From Roseiarcus sp963772555 (GTDB taxonomy: Bacteria > Pseudomonadota > Alphaproteobacteria > Rhizobiales > Beijerinckiaceae), in assembly GCA_963772555.1 (NCBI GenBank), contig CAVYXQ010000004.1, positions 1-64,000 of the forward strand: a DNA stretch of 64,000 nucleotides. The letters are read 5' to 3'. This document shows, one piece after another, positions 25,729 to 34,228 of the stretch. Numbering within the stretch: the stretch's first letter is position 1; the number at the start of each line of letters is the position of its first letter. A program made the position numbers and the translations under genes. The notes below the pieces were generated by a model. That model was not told where the DNA came from. It saw nothing but the letters and a program-made list of their open reading frames with translations, and did no database searches.

Positions 25729-26706
25729 TCACGCGAGAAGGTCGATCGCGAACAGGTAATTCGTCGCGGCGATGAACAGCCTACTCATCGTCGGGCCGCC
25801 GAAGGCGCAATTGGAGCAGACGGCGGGCGCCGGGATGTAGCCGAGCGGCGTGCGATCGGCGGCGATGACGTGAATGCCGTCGCCGGCCGTGGTCCAGACC
25901 CAGCCCCGCGCATCGACCTTGAATCCGTCCGGAACCCCATGGTCCGTGTGACAGAAGAATCGCCGGCCGGAGAGCACGCCGTCGGCGGCGACGTCGAAGG
26001 CCTGGATTTCGTGGGTGCGGCCGGTCTCTGGCCCTGGAATTTCGTTGAGCGACAAGGCAGTGTCGGACACGTACAGCGTCCGGCCGTCCGGCGCGAAGGC
26101 GAGCCCGTTGGGTTGTTCGAAATCAGCCATGCGACGCAGCTCGCCGCTGGCCGGGTCGAACCGGTAGACGCTTCGATGGTCGAGCTCCGGCTCGGCAAGG
26201 CTGCCCTGGCTCGGCATGAGCAGCCCGAACGTCGGGTCGGTGAACCAGATGGCGCCGTCGGCGGCGACGACGACGTCGTTGGGCGAGTTCAGCCGCCTGC
26301 CCTCGAAATGCGTGACGATCGGCTCTGCGGCGCCCTCGCCATTGGAGCGGCTGATGCAACGCCGCCCGTGCTCGCAATGCACGAGCCGACCCTCGGCATC
26401 CAGCGCGTTGCCATTCATGAAGTAGGTGCCGTCGATGGCGACCGTCACCCGCCCGTCGTCGGCGCGCCATTGCAGCAGCCGGCAATTCGGCACATCCGAC
26501 CAGTAGAGACAGCCGTCCGCCGCGCGCCACACCGGACCCTCGCCGTGCACAGTTCCCTCATAGAGGCAAAGCAGCGCCGCCTCAGGGCTCAGCGCCTCGG
26601 CCAACCGGGGGTCGTCGATTTGCACGCCCTGGAAAGCTGCCACCCGCTCGGGCGGTCCCGCCCGGCGCAACAGGCGTCCCGGCAGCAGCGATGCGTCGTC
26701 GGTCAT
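25729..26706 (-). CDS. SMP-30/gluconolactonase-family protein (lactonase), first copy
   Basis: 325 aa from the ATG at 26706, which overlaps the stop of the upstream VOC gene by four bases. It is a six-bladed propeller of the SMP-30/LRE family; landmarks are EGPVWRAADGCLYWSDVPN, RLNSPNDVVVAADGAIWFTDP, QPNGLAFAPDGRTLYVSDT, PDGFKVDARGWVWTTAGDG and CSNCAFGGPTMSRLFIAATN. These metal-dependent enzymes open sugar lactones. Together with the VOC, cupin and DoxX genes it forms a four-gene run on the minus strand. A second member is at 28805 on the other strand. Confidence 0.92.
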   Translation of the reverse strand: MTDDASLLPGRLLRRAGPPERVAAFQGVQIDDPRLAEALSPEAALLCLYEGTVHGEGPVWRAADGCLYWSDVPNCRLLQWRADDGRVTVAIDGTYFMNGNALDAEGRLVHCEHGRRCISRSNGEGAAEPIVTHFEGRRLNSPNDVVVAADGAIWFTDPTFGLLMPSQGSLAEPELDHRSVYRFDPASGELRRMADFEQPNGLAFAPDGRTLYVSDTALSLNEIPGPETGRTHEIQAFDVAADGVLSGRRFFCHTDHGVPDGFKVDARGWVWTTAGDGIHVIAADRTPLGYIPAPAVCSNCAFGGPTMSRLFIAATNYLFAIDLLA

Positions 26707-27554
26707 GGGCTTTCTCCCGACCCCTGAACCTGCTGCAGGTGCCCATCCGGGTCGACGATCAGCATTGTCTTTCGCCCGCGCCAGACGATGCGTGTCGCCG
26801 CTACGTCGTTGGCTCGCAGCGGCGGGCCGGCCCTGCCTTTCGGCCTGCGGTAGCCGAGCAGCTCGAGATGCGGCGTTCCTTCTTCCGGCGGATTCATCGG
26901 GACGACCATGACCTCGACGCCGCTGAGGCCGTCGAGGCGTTGCTGGGCGGGTCCGTGGTTGAGCGCGCGATCGCCGACGCCCAACCCGAGGAGCCGGTAA
27001 AACTCGGCGCTCCGATCCGCGTCGGCGACGCTCACGGCGGAATGATCGACGCCGAGGCCGATCTGCCCTTCGAGCTTTCGCCGGTCTCGCCACGCGGCCG
27101 GCGTCTTTCCGGCAGCGAATTGCAGAAATTCCAGCGGATGCAAGTCGGGGTCGCGGAACTTGAAAGCCTGCACGTCCGCATCGTAGCTCGGCAGCTTCTG
27201 CGGCTCTCCTTCCGAGATCGCGACAATGTCACGAAGTCGGGCATAGGCGTCGTGCATGTCATCGACGACGAGAGCGAGGTGCTGGAACCACAGCGAGCCC
27301 GCGTCGCTATCCGCCGGATAGGGCCGGCCTGCCGGCTCGAACGCGTCGATCGACAGGATCTCATGGCCAAGGCTCAACACCTGGCGCCGGCCGCGGCCCG
27401 AAAGACCGAGCAGCGCCATCTCCGCCTCGTCGATCGGCTTCTCCTCCCCGTGCGCGGCGAAGCCCAGCACCTCGCGATAAAATCGCGCGAGGCGAGGAAG
27501 ATCTGCCGTGACGAGGCTGAAGCCGATGATGGCCGCAAGCGTCTCAGCGCTCAT
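26703..27554 (-). CDS. Two-domain VOC (glyoxalase/dioxygenase-fold) protein
   Basis: 283 aa. Two betaalphabetabetabeta VOC modules are visible: residues ~8-145 (GFSLVTADLPRLARFYREVLGF ... FKFRDPDLHPLEFLQF) and ~170-277 (DHSAVSVADADRSAEFYRLLGLG ... TMLIVDPDGHLQQVQ). Such proteins include glyoxalases and extradiol-type dioxygenases; metal ligands His/Glu appear in LWFQHLALVV and HPLEFLQF. The function cannot be fixed. Its stop overlaps the lactonase start (ATGA), so the two are translationally coupled. Confidence 0.85.
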   Translation of the reverse strand: MSAETLAAIIGFSLVTADLPRLARFYREVLGFAAHGEEKPIDEAEMALLGLSGRGRRQVLSLGHEILSIDAFEPAGRPYPADSDAGSLWFQHLALVVDDMHDAYARLRDIVAISEGEPQKLPSYDADVQAFKFRDPDLHPLEFLQFAAGKTPAAWRDRRKLEGQIGLGVDHSAVSVADADRSAEFYRLLGLGVGDRALNHGPAQQRLDGLSGVEVMVVPMNPPEEGTPHLELLGYRRPKGRAGPPLRANDVAATRIVWRGRKTMLIVDPDGHLQQVQGSGESP

Positions 27555-27585
27555 CGTTCAACTCCAGGCCGGACACCAGCCGTTC

Positions 27586-28089
27586 TCAGTTGATGTGGCA
27601 GGGCTCGCGGCGCGGGTCGACGTGGAGCTGCACCGTCATCAATACGGCGGGCTGATCGCCGATGGTGCCCGAGCGGTGCCCCTTCCGCCCGTCTGCGCTT
27701 TGCCTGCAATTCTGGTCCTCGCCGAAAGAAAATTCGCCTGGCCCCTGCTCGATCCGCGTGCCATCCATGCTCTCGATCCACCAGCGACCCGACAGCACCA
27801 CGATCCATTGCGGCGCCGGGTTCTCGTGCCAGTCGCCGACCCAGCCGACCGGCTGGACCGTCACGACGACGGTGGAGGGGACTTTCTCATGCCTGTTGTT
27901 CCACTGCGGCGCGGCGGCGCCCACCCCTTTCAATTCAAACTGCGTCAGGGCGCATTGCGCCTGGTGGCTGACGCCAGCCTCATCGGTCCAAAGATGCCAG
28001 TACGGGATGCTCGGCCTGGGCCCGCTCTTGCCGTCGGCCGCCGCTCCGCCCTCGGTCGCGGACGCCATCATGGCGAAGGGATTGCGCAT
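27586..28089 (-). CDS. Cupin-domain protein
   Basis: 167 aa from the ATG at 28089, with an excellent Shine-Dalgarno sequence (GGAGG) seven bases upstream. A single cupin core spans about 70-130 (VGDWHENPAPQWIVVLSGRWWIESMDG, then GPGEFSFGEDQNCRQS). The His and Glu positions of motif 1 are partly kept, with a Gln in place of a later ligand, so metal binding is uncertain. It lies between DoxX and VOC genes in the catabolic cluster. It is possibly a dioxygenase or isomerase, but no function can be assigned. Confidence 0.78.
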   Translation of the reverse strand: MRNPFAMMASATEGGAAADGKSGPRPSIPYWHLWTDEAGVSHQAQCALTQFELKGVGAAAPQWNNRHEKVPSTVVVTVQPVGWVGDWHENPAPQWIVVLSGRWWIESMDGTRIEQGPGEFSFGEDQNCRQSADGRKGHRSGTIGDQPAVLMTVQLHVDPRREPCHIN

Positions 28090-28579
28090 CGTAGACCTCC
28101 AGGCGTGAGGGCGTCAGCGTCGACGCCGCATAGGGGTGTGAGGACGAGAACGGGTCCGCCACGAATTGTCGCCAGGCGCGCCCGTCGAGGCCGATCGTGA
28201 TCAAGAGAAAGCCCGAGGCGAGCGAAAAGTTCTTCAAAAAATCCCAGAAGAGGTCGCGTGCCTTGCTGTCCCCGGGCCGCCAGAAATCGCCGGGCTGCCA
28301 GAACCGCTTGAACAGGACCGCGGTCGCCGCGCAGTAGCCGGCCATGATGAAGGCCGCGAGCCGGTCCGCAATACCGGTCAATATCCCGAGCGGCATGACG
28401 AGTTCCACGAATACGCCGAGCAGGATCGTCACCGCTGCGAGCCAGTGCGGCTTGAACACCTCCGAAGCCTGTTTCACGGCGCCCTGGAAGTTGAAGATCT
28501 TGTCGAGCGCGCTGGCCGGAAAGAACAGCACGACGAGGCCGTATCGCACGATCAAGATCAGGATGTTGGCTGTGGTCAT
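27980..28579 (-). CDS. DoxX-family membrane protein; C-terminal tail overlaps the cupin gene
   Basis: 199 aa as read, with four predicted membrane helices (ILILIVRYGLVVLFFPASALDK, AVTILLGVFVELVMPLGI, AAFIMAGYCAATAVLF, GFLLITIGLDG). DoxX proteins are small membrane proteins linked to quinone or thiol oxidation, with varied roles. The domain ends naturally at DPFSSSHPYAAST (~residue 155). After that the frame runs 110 bases into the cupin gene as a Arg-rich tail that is not family-like. A TGA lies one base out of frame at 28114-28116, so a single-base error there would explain the odd overlap. It is the first gene of the minus-strand run. Confidence 0.75.
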   Translation of the reverse strand: MTTANILILIVRYGLVVLFFPASALDKIFNFQGAVKQASEVFKPHWLAAVTILLGVFVELVMPLGILTGIADRLAAFIMAGYCAATAVLFKRFWQPGDFWRPGDSKARDLFWDFLKNFSLASGFLLITIGLDGRAWRQFVADPFSSSHPYAASTLTPSRLEVYDAQSLRHDGVRDRGRSGGRRQERAQAEHPVLASLDR

Positions 28580-28804
28580 GACGCCGCTGTCCCCGTACTC
28601 CGGATTTAGCCGGTTCCGATCATGCGTGGCGCGCCTCGCCGGAAGGCATGCGTGACGCTGTTCGCATGTGCATCTTAACGCAGATCCTGCGGTTGGAGTT
28701 GCGCAAGAGATCCCTTCCGACGCCGCAAATGCTTACTTGGCAATTCTTCGCCTGGGAACGCGACGGCCGTTCGACGATTGGGAGATTGCGAGAGGAGATC
28801 GGAT
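28580..28804. promoter_or_regulatory. Divergent control region between the doxX run and the second lactonase
   Basis: 225 bases that should hold promoters for both directions. A good ribosome-binding site (GAGAGGAGAT) precedes the + strand gene. No operator was recognised. Confidence 0.45.
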
Positions 28805-29716
28805 ATGTCCGAGCCGGAGATGCCGCCATGGCGGCTCGCGCTGCGGCGCCAGTCGATAACCGGGGAGAGCCCGGTCTGGTGCGAGCGCGCCGCCCGGCTC
28901 TACTGGGTGGATGTGCAGCAGCCTGCGCTGCACCGGCTCGATCCGGAAACCGGGCTCGACGAGAGCTGGATCATGCCGGCCTGGATCGGCTCCCTGGCGC
29001 TTGGCGGTGGCGCGGCCGAGGGCTCAGTCCTGGTGGCGCTGCGCACCGGCGCCTACCGGTTCGACCTTGCTACCGGGGCGTTGTCGCTCGTGGCGCCTGC
29101 CCCCTACGATCCGCGTCGCTTCTTCCTCAATGACGGCAAGTGCGATCGGGTCGGCCGGTTCTGGGTCGGGCCGATGCGCCACTCGCTCCTGCCGCAAGTG
29201 GGCGAACCTGGCGCGGCCAAGGGACCGCTGTGGCGGCTGGAGGAGAACCGGCTTGTCGCGTCGGGCAAAGAGTCGGCGCTGTCGAACGGCCTGGCGTGGA
29301 GCCCGGACGGCCGGACCATGTATCACAGCCATACCGAAACCGGCGAGATTTACGCCTGGGATTACGACCCCACAGCCGGCGAGATGTCACGCGGCCGATT
29401 GTTCGCCAAGGTCGAGGGCCCGCCTGGCCCGGACGGCGCGGCGGTCGACCGGGACGGCTTCTACTGGTCGGCCATCAACGGCCAGGGAAAGGTGATGCGC
29501 TTCGATCCCGGCGGCCAGGTAGAGCGCGAACTCGCCGTGCCGCTGAAGTTCCCGACCATGGTCGCGTTCGGCGGGGCGGACCTGCGCACGCTCTTCGTCA
29601 CCTCCGGCCGCTGGGCGATCGCCGACAAGGACGCGGCCGACTACCCGCTCGACGGCGGCATCATCGCAACGGAGGCGCCCGTGCCGGGCCTGCCCTGCTC
29701 GCGCTGGGCAGGATAG
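28805..29716 (+). CDS. SMP-30/gluconolactonase/LRE-family protein, second copy
   Basis: 303 aa from the ATG at 28805 (GAGAGGAGAT upstream). Propeller landmarks: GESPVWCERAARLYWVDVQQ, FFLNDGKCDRVGRFWVGPM, ALSNGLAWSPDGRTMYHSHT, PDGAAVDRDGFYWSAING. The Glu, Asn and Asp residues that bind the divalent metal in SMP-30 are in these segments. It probably hydrolyses a sugar lactone such as gluconolactone, xylonolactone or arabinonolactone. It is diverged from the copy at 25729, so the two likely act on different lactones or have been recruited separately. Confidence 0.92.
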   Translation: MSEPEMPPWRLALRRQSITGESPVWCERAARLYWVDVQQPALHRLDPETGLDESWIMPAWIGSLALGGGAAEGSVLVALRTGAYRFDLATGALSLVAPAPYDPRRFFLNDGKCDRVGRFWVGPMRHSLLPQVGEPGAAKGPLWRLEENRLVASGKESALSNGLAWSPDGRTMYHSHTETGEIYAWDYDPTAGEMSRGRLFAKVEGPPGPDGAAVDRDGFYWSAINGQGKVMRFDPGGQVERELAVPLKFPTMVAFGGADLRTLFVTSGRWAIADKDAADYPLDGGIIATEAPVPGLPCSRWAG

Positions 29717-29947
29717 GCCGCCCTTCAGGGGTTGGGTATCTCCGTTTCATTTCAGTTCGCCGCCCTCAGCCCCAACGCGGACGTTCGGCGCGAGTGTGAA
29801 CCTCGGCGATCGGAAGTTTGAGCGGCCGTTGGAGACCCCGGCGGACGTCGAGGACCTCCTGCCTCAGTCCTGACAGTGAGCCCCCGCGCGTCGAACCGAA
29901 GGGTTGAACCGGTCGGCGCTTTGACCGGCATCCCGCCGAACAGAACC

Positions 29948-31558
29948 TCAGCGGTTCTTATGAATGTAATCTTCGAGCGCGGCCAAGCCTTTACTGGCGG
30001 CGATCTGACACTCGATCAGGTGCGGTCCCTGGCCGTCGAGCGCGGACTCGAACTGTCGATGAAACTCCTCGGCCGTTCCCGCCCGGGTCGCCGGCACGCC
30101 GAGGCCGGTCGAGATATTCACCCAATCGAGCGTCGGATTGTCGAGATCCAGCATCGATTTCATCCTGCCGTTGAGCTCCCGTTCGCGAACCCGCGCCATC
30201 TCGAGGCCGAGAATCGCGTAAGCGTCGTTCTTGAGAACGGCGATGACGACGTCGGTCTTCTCTCGCGCCATCGACCACAACGCCTGGACGGTGTACATGC
30301 CGCAGCCGTCCGCCTGAAGATGAACAACCTTCCGGTCGGGGCAGGCGATCGCCGCGCCAAGCGCCAGGGGCAGACCACCGCCGATGGCCCCTCCGTTGTC
30401 GGGGCCGAGATAGTCGTGCGCGCGAGCGCCTTTCGTCGCCGCGAAGATCGGCGTGCCATTGGTCGCCGCTTCATCGACGAGAATGGCCTTCTCCGGCATC
30501 AGCATGCAGAGTGACTGCCCGATGGTTTCGGCCGTCAGCTCTCCGCTTGGCGCGACGGCCTCGGTCCGGGGCTGGCGGGGCGCCGCCGCGCCGGCCGCGT
30601 CCGTCGCCTCGGCAAGGGCCTTCAGCGCCGCCGTCAGATCCTGATCGACGGAAGACATGATGAAGAGATCGCACCCCGGCGGGCTCTTCATAGTTGGCTT
30701 GTTCTTGTAAGCGAATGTGGCGACTGGGAATAGCGCGCCGACGAAAATCAGCTGCTCGTAAGGTTGCAGAAACCTGAGGCCGATTTCAAATGCGTAGGGG
30801 ATCGGGTCAACGGGCGGGCGCCCTTCGCCGCGCGAAAGGTGATACGAGGGAAATGTTTCCGATAGGAGCGCCGCGCCGGTTTTGGCCCCGATCCGTGCGG
30901 CGATGTCCAGCGCCTCTCCGTGCAGGGCGAGGTTACCCAGCACCAGACCAGTTCTCTTGCCATTCGTCAGCATCGCCGCGGCGCGCGCGATCGCCTCCGC
31001 GGCAGTCTTTGGCCGCGCCGGCGAAGCGGAAACGATCGGCGGCGGGTTGGCCTCGTCCCAGTGACAGTTGGTCGGCGCCACGATGGTGCAGATCTTGCCC
31101 GTTTTCGCGAGCGCCGCCGCCTCCGCGCCGAGCTCGCCAAGGTTCGAGGCGCTGCGCGCCTCCTTCGCCCAGTGCGACACCACGCGGGCGAGATCGGTTA
31201 TGTGGCCATTGATCAGTTCGTGCTCGGGGTAGTTGGGCTGATGGTAGGTCGCGTTCGCGCCGACGACATTGACGATGGGCGTATTTGCCCGGCCTGCGTT
31301 GTGCAGCATGGCGATGCCATTGCCGAAACCGCTGCCAACATGCAGCAACGTGAAGGCCGGCGCGCCCGTCATGCGCGCATAGCCGTCCGCGGCGCCCGTG
31401 ACGACGTCCTCCTGCAGGCAGAGGATCGGACGCACTTTGTCCGTCATCCCGATTTCATAGACGAGCTGCATCTCCGACGTGCCGGGATTTGCGAAGCATG
31501 TCGTGACGCCCGCGTCGACGAGCGCTTTGAACAATGCTTGTGCGCCATTCATGCCCAC
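29948..31558 (-). CDS. Thiamine-diphosphate enzyme, acetolactate synthase/benzoylformate decarboxylase-like
   Basis: 536 aa. The cofactor-activating glutamate is Glu50 in LCLQEDVVTGAADGYARM, and N-terminal ANPGTSEM is typical. The C-terminal TPP motif is QADGCGMYTVQALWSMAREK near residues 413-432, then VLKNDAYAILGLEM, where the motif's final Asn is present. It is distinct from true IlvB in length and in lacking an ilvN partner. Many such proteins are labelled acetolactate synthase large subunit but act as 2-keto-acid decarboxylases or lyases. It sits in the accessory cluster upstream of the GMC oxidoreductase on the same strand but 380 bases apart. Confidence 0.88.
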   Translation of the reverse strand: MGMNGAQALFKALVDAGVTTCFANPGTSEMQLVYEIGMTDKVRPILCLQEDVVTGAADGYARMTGAPAFTLLHVGSGFGNGIAMLHNAGRANTPIVNVVGANATYHQPNYPEHELINGHITDLARVVSHWAKEARSASNLGELGAEAAALAKTGKICTIVAPTNCHWDEANPPPIVSASPARPKTAAEAIARAAAMLTNGKRTGLVLGNLALHGEALDIAARIGAKTGAALLSETFPSYHLSRGEGRPPVDPIPYAFEIGLRFLQPYEQLIFVGALFPVATFAYKNKPTMKSPPGCDLFIMSSVDQDLTAALKALAEATDAAGAAAPRQPRTEAVAPSGELTAETIGQSLCMLMPEKAILVDEAATNGTPIFAATKGARAHDYLGPDNGGAIGGGLPLALGAAIACPDRKVVHLQADGCGMYTVQALWSMAREKTDVVIAVLKNDAYAILGLEMARVRERELNGRMKSMLDLDNPTLDWVNISTGLGVPATRAGTAEEFHRQFESALDGQGPHLIECQIAASKGLAALEDYIHKNR

Positions 31559-31937
31559 TCTCCCTCAGAGGCGATACGCGCCTCCCTGCGTCGCGGCGGA
31601 AATTACGAATGCGCAGGGCGCGGCACGGAGCCGCCGCCTATTTTGTTCTCAACAATGACGCCTACAACGCCAATCGTCATATTCAAGCCGGTCCTCCGGT
31701 TCATACTCGGAATCCGCACGGCAAGCTCCTCGCGGGTTGATGGACCGAGGTGTTCAAGTCGAGTTCCTCAGCGCGCTCGTTGCCGCTGCTCGGCTCCCCA
31801 CAGGCTCGCCTTCCTTACCCGCCGTCGGGCTGCTGACGCCATGCCGATCAGACCGGCGAAGATTAGGCCAGCGCCCCGGACCGGCGAGCTTCTGCGCCGT
31901 CCCGACGGAAATTCAAACTGAGGCACGAGCCTCCGGT
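31559..31937. other. Gene-free stretch between GMC oxidoreductase and TPP-enzyme genes
   Basis: 379 bases that hold the promoter of the minus-strand TPP-enzyme gene and the 3' flank of the GMC gene. GC content drops locally around 31640-31700 (ATTTTGTTCTCAACAATGAC). Short open frames are not protein-like. No terminator or operator was recognised. Confidence 0.5.
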
Positions 31938-33509
31938 TCATCCTCGCAGTCGGCTGGCGATGTGGTCGGCGACGCGGAGCGCATTGGCGATGATGGTCAG
32001 CGTCGGGTTCACCGCGCCGATGGAGGGAAAGAAACTTGCGTCGGCGACATAGAGGTTGTCGACCTCGTGCGCCCGGCAGTCGAGGTTCAGGACGGACGCC
32101 GCAGGATCCGCGCCGAAGCGGCAAGTCCCCGCCTGATGCGCGGTGCCGCCGATCGGGATGTTCTTGCCGAGATAGAGGCGCCGATCGAAGAGATGCTTGT
32201 GCGCCCCGATCGGCTCGAGCAAATCCTCCAGTTTCTGTTTCAGGCGATGCGCGGCCTCTTCGTTGCCCTCGGTTATGTCGAGCACGACCTTGTCCCCATC
32301 GTAGGAGATGCGGTTTTCGGGCCGCGGCAGGTCCTCGCTTTGCAGCCAAAAATCGATCGAGTGCTCGGCCATGGTTTCGAACGGCGTCTCCGGGATGAAG
32401 GAGAGCCAGGAGGGGAGCGCCTCGCCCCGGATCTGCTCGCCGTGCGAGGTCGCGCACATCTGGATCAGTCCCAACGGATAGTCCCAATCGGGCGAACCGA
32501 AATAATAGTCGCTGACCGCCAGCGTCTTCTGGAAGACCGTGTGATTGGGCTCCTTCAGGAGGGCCATCAGGACGGACATGTTGTGGCGGATGTAATTGCG
32601 TCCCACCTGGTCCGACCCGTTCGCCAAGCCGCGAGGATGCGCGTCCGAGGCCGAACGCAGGAGCAGCAAGGCGGAGCTCAGCGCGCCGCAGGCGACGACG
32701 ACGATGTAGGCCGAGTATTGCTCCTGTTCCCCGTCGCGCGTCACGTGAACCTTGCTGACGGCCCGCCCGGAAGGGCCCGTCTCGAGCTTCGACACGTAGG
32801 CGCCCGTAAGCAGCGTGAAATTGGGGTGGGCCGCCAGCGTCGGGTCGACGCAGATCACCTGCGCGTCCGCCTTTGCGTTGACGGGGCAGGGAAAACCGTC
32901 AAAGGCGTCGCATCTTATGCATGGGCTGGTCGGCGTCGGCTTGTTGTCGCGCTCGTCGAGGAGGATGCCCAGCGGCAGGTGGAACGGGTGCAGCCCCAGC
33001 CCGGCGAGCCTGTCGTTGAGCTCCTGGATGCGAGGCTCGTGGCTGACCGGCGGATAGGCATAGGGCTTGCTCGACCAAGGCTCGTTGGGGTCCTCGCCGC
33101 GCAGTCCATGCACGTGGAACAGCGCCTCCGCCTCGCAGTAATAGGGCTCGAAAGCGTCGTAGCCCAGCGGCCAGGCGGGCGAGACCCCGTCCTTGTGCCG
33201 GAGTTCGCCGAAATCGCGCTCCCGCAGGCGAAACAGCGCCGACCCGTACATCTTCGAGTTCCCGCCGACCCAATAGTGCAGGCCGGGATGGAACGCCTCG
33301 CCGTTCTTGCCGTACCAGGTTTCGCGAGCCTGGTAGGCCGCATCGACAAACACCGTTTTGGCGTCCCAGTTGGCCCGCGAACGGGGCAGGTAGCCGCCGC
33401 GTTCGAGCAACAGGATGCGCTTGCCCGTTGGCGCCAGGCGGTGCGCGACCGACGCTCCCCCGGGGCCGCTGCCGATGACGATGACGTCGTAGTGGTCGGG
33501 CAAAGCCAT
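31938..33509 (-). CDS. GMC-family FAD-dependent oxidoreductase
   Basis: 523 aa. The N-terminal dinucleotide-binding motif is DVIVIGSGPGGASVAHRLA (residues ~8-26), then LLLERGG. The second FAD motif is HYWVGGNSKMYGSALFRLRERDF. The C-terminal active-site region has GTAHQAGTCRFGADP and, at the end, NLYVADASFFPSIGAVNPTLT, giving the GMC His/Asn pair. GMC enzymes oxidise alcohols, sugars or polyols. A four-Cys segment (CIRCDAFDGFPCPVNAKADAQV) is typical of the choline-dehydrogenase/gluconate-dehydrogenase-like bacterial branch. The start at 33509 fits the family. Together with lactonases it suggests sugar or polyol oxidation, but the substrate is unknown. Confidence 0.93.
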   Translation of the reverse strand: MALPDHYDVIVIGSGPGGASVAHRLAPTGKRILLLERGGYLPRSRANWDAKTVFVDAAYQARETWYGKNGEAFHPGLHYWVGGNSKMYGSALFRLRERDFGELRHKDGVSPAWPLGYDAFEPYYCEAEALFHVHGLRGEDPNEPWSSKPYAYPPVSHEPRIQELNDRLAGLGLHPFHLPLGILLDERDNKPTPTSPCIRCDAFDGFPCPVNAKADAQVICVDPTLAAHPNFTLLTGAYVSKLETGPSGRAVSKVHVTRDGEQEQYSAYIVVVACGALSSALLLLRSASDAHPRGLANGSDQVGRNYIRHNMSVLMALLKEPNHTVFQKTLAVSDYYFGSPDWDYPLGLIQMCATSHGEQIRGEALPSWLSFIPETPFETMAEHSIDFWLQSEDLPRPENRISYDGDKVVLDITEGNEEAAHRLKQKLEDLLEPIGAHKHLFDRRLYLGKNIPIGGTAHQAGTCRFGADPAASVLNLDCRAHEVDNLYVADASFFPSIGAVNPTLTIIANALRVADHIASRLRG

Positions 33510-33702
33510 GGCGCTCCAATTAAATCATAGGTCAGCATCGCACAATGCCAGGACGCCGCGCTTGTTCCGCTCATCGCCCTTTCGATCTCGGGCAAGGGGC
33601 TCCCGGCCGGAGCGGGTGGTAGGAGGATGGTAGGGGATTGGCTTGTTTTCGACGGTCTCTGTGCTACCGTCCAGTTGTCGTTGGCGCCAGCTGGACGCGG
33701 AG

Positions 33703-34053
33703 ATGGCGAAGATTCTTCTTGTCGAAGACGAACCGCTGATCAGCGCCATCACCGAGGAATGGCTCTCCGAGCTTGGGCATGAGGTCGTCGGTCCGGCGGC
33801 CGACCTCGCTTCGGCGCTGAAGCTGGCGGATACGCCGATCGACGCGGCGATCGTCGACGTCTCGCTTGGCCGGCAGAGCGGCTACCCTCTCGCCGACGTC
33901 TTGAGGGAGCGCGGCGTCCCCTTCGTTTTCGCCACCGGCTATGGACAGGAGGGGCTCGATCCGGCCTGGCGCGGGCGCCCGACGCTCTCCAAGCCGTTCG
34001 AATTCGAGAATTTCCGTAAGGCTGTGGAAGGGATGCTCGCAAACACCGGCTGA
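33703..34053 (+). CDS. Single-domain response regulator (receiver only)
   Basis: 116 aa from the ATG at 33703 (GGAG four bases upstream). It is a bare receiver domain: acidic pocket ED at 8-9, phosphoacceptor Asp52 (AAIVDVSL), Thr78 (FATGYG) and Lys97 (LSKPFE). No output domain is present. Such proteins relay phosphoryl groups or bind partners. No histidine kinase is encoded nearby, so the partner lies elsewhere. Confidence 0.92.
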   Translation: MAKILLVEDEPLISAITEEWLSELGHEVVGPAADLASALKLADTPIDAAIVDVSLGRQSGYPLADVLRERGVPFVFATGYGQEGLDPAWRGRPTLSKPFEFENFRKAVEGMLANTG

Positions 34054-34100
34054 CGATCGTGTTGACGCTGGGGCATCCTGGCATTATGGCTTTCAGATCT

Positions 34101-34156
34101 TCCGTGGTCATTTGAGCCGGTCGGCTTGCCGCCACGTTAAACAAACGGGCTAAAAG
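34101..34156 (+). promoter_or_regulatory. SAM-II riboswitch in the metZ leader
   Basis: The segment holds the SAM-II hallmarks in order: CGTGG (34103-34107) that pairs with CCACG (34132-34136), the loop TCATTTGAGCCGG, the strand CGGCTTG, and after the stem GTTAAACAA followed by GGGCTAAAA that forms the pseudoknot next to the start region. It lies 70-130 bases before the metZ ATG. SAM-II elements are known almost only in alphaproteobacteria, where S-adenosylmethionine binding shuts off translation of methionine genes. Confidence 0.92.
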
Positions 34157-34228
34157 ATCGGGGCTCCAAGACCGCTCGGCCTCGTCCTAAAAGCCCATGG
34201 CGGCGCACGGCGCCGGAGAGGACGAGGC

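Noticed and set aside
25390..26727. Plus-strand open frame of about 445 codons across the SdhAF4-like and lactonase genes
   Set aside because: It lies antisense to two supported genes and reads as Arg/Val/Gly-rich shadow sequence.
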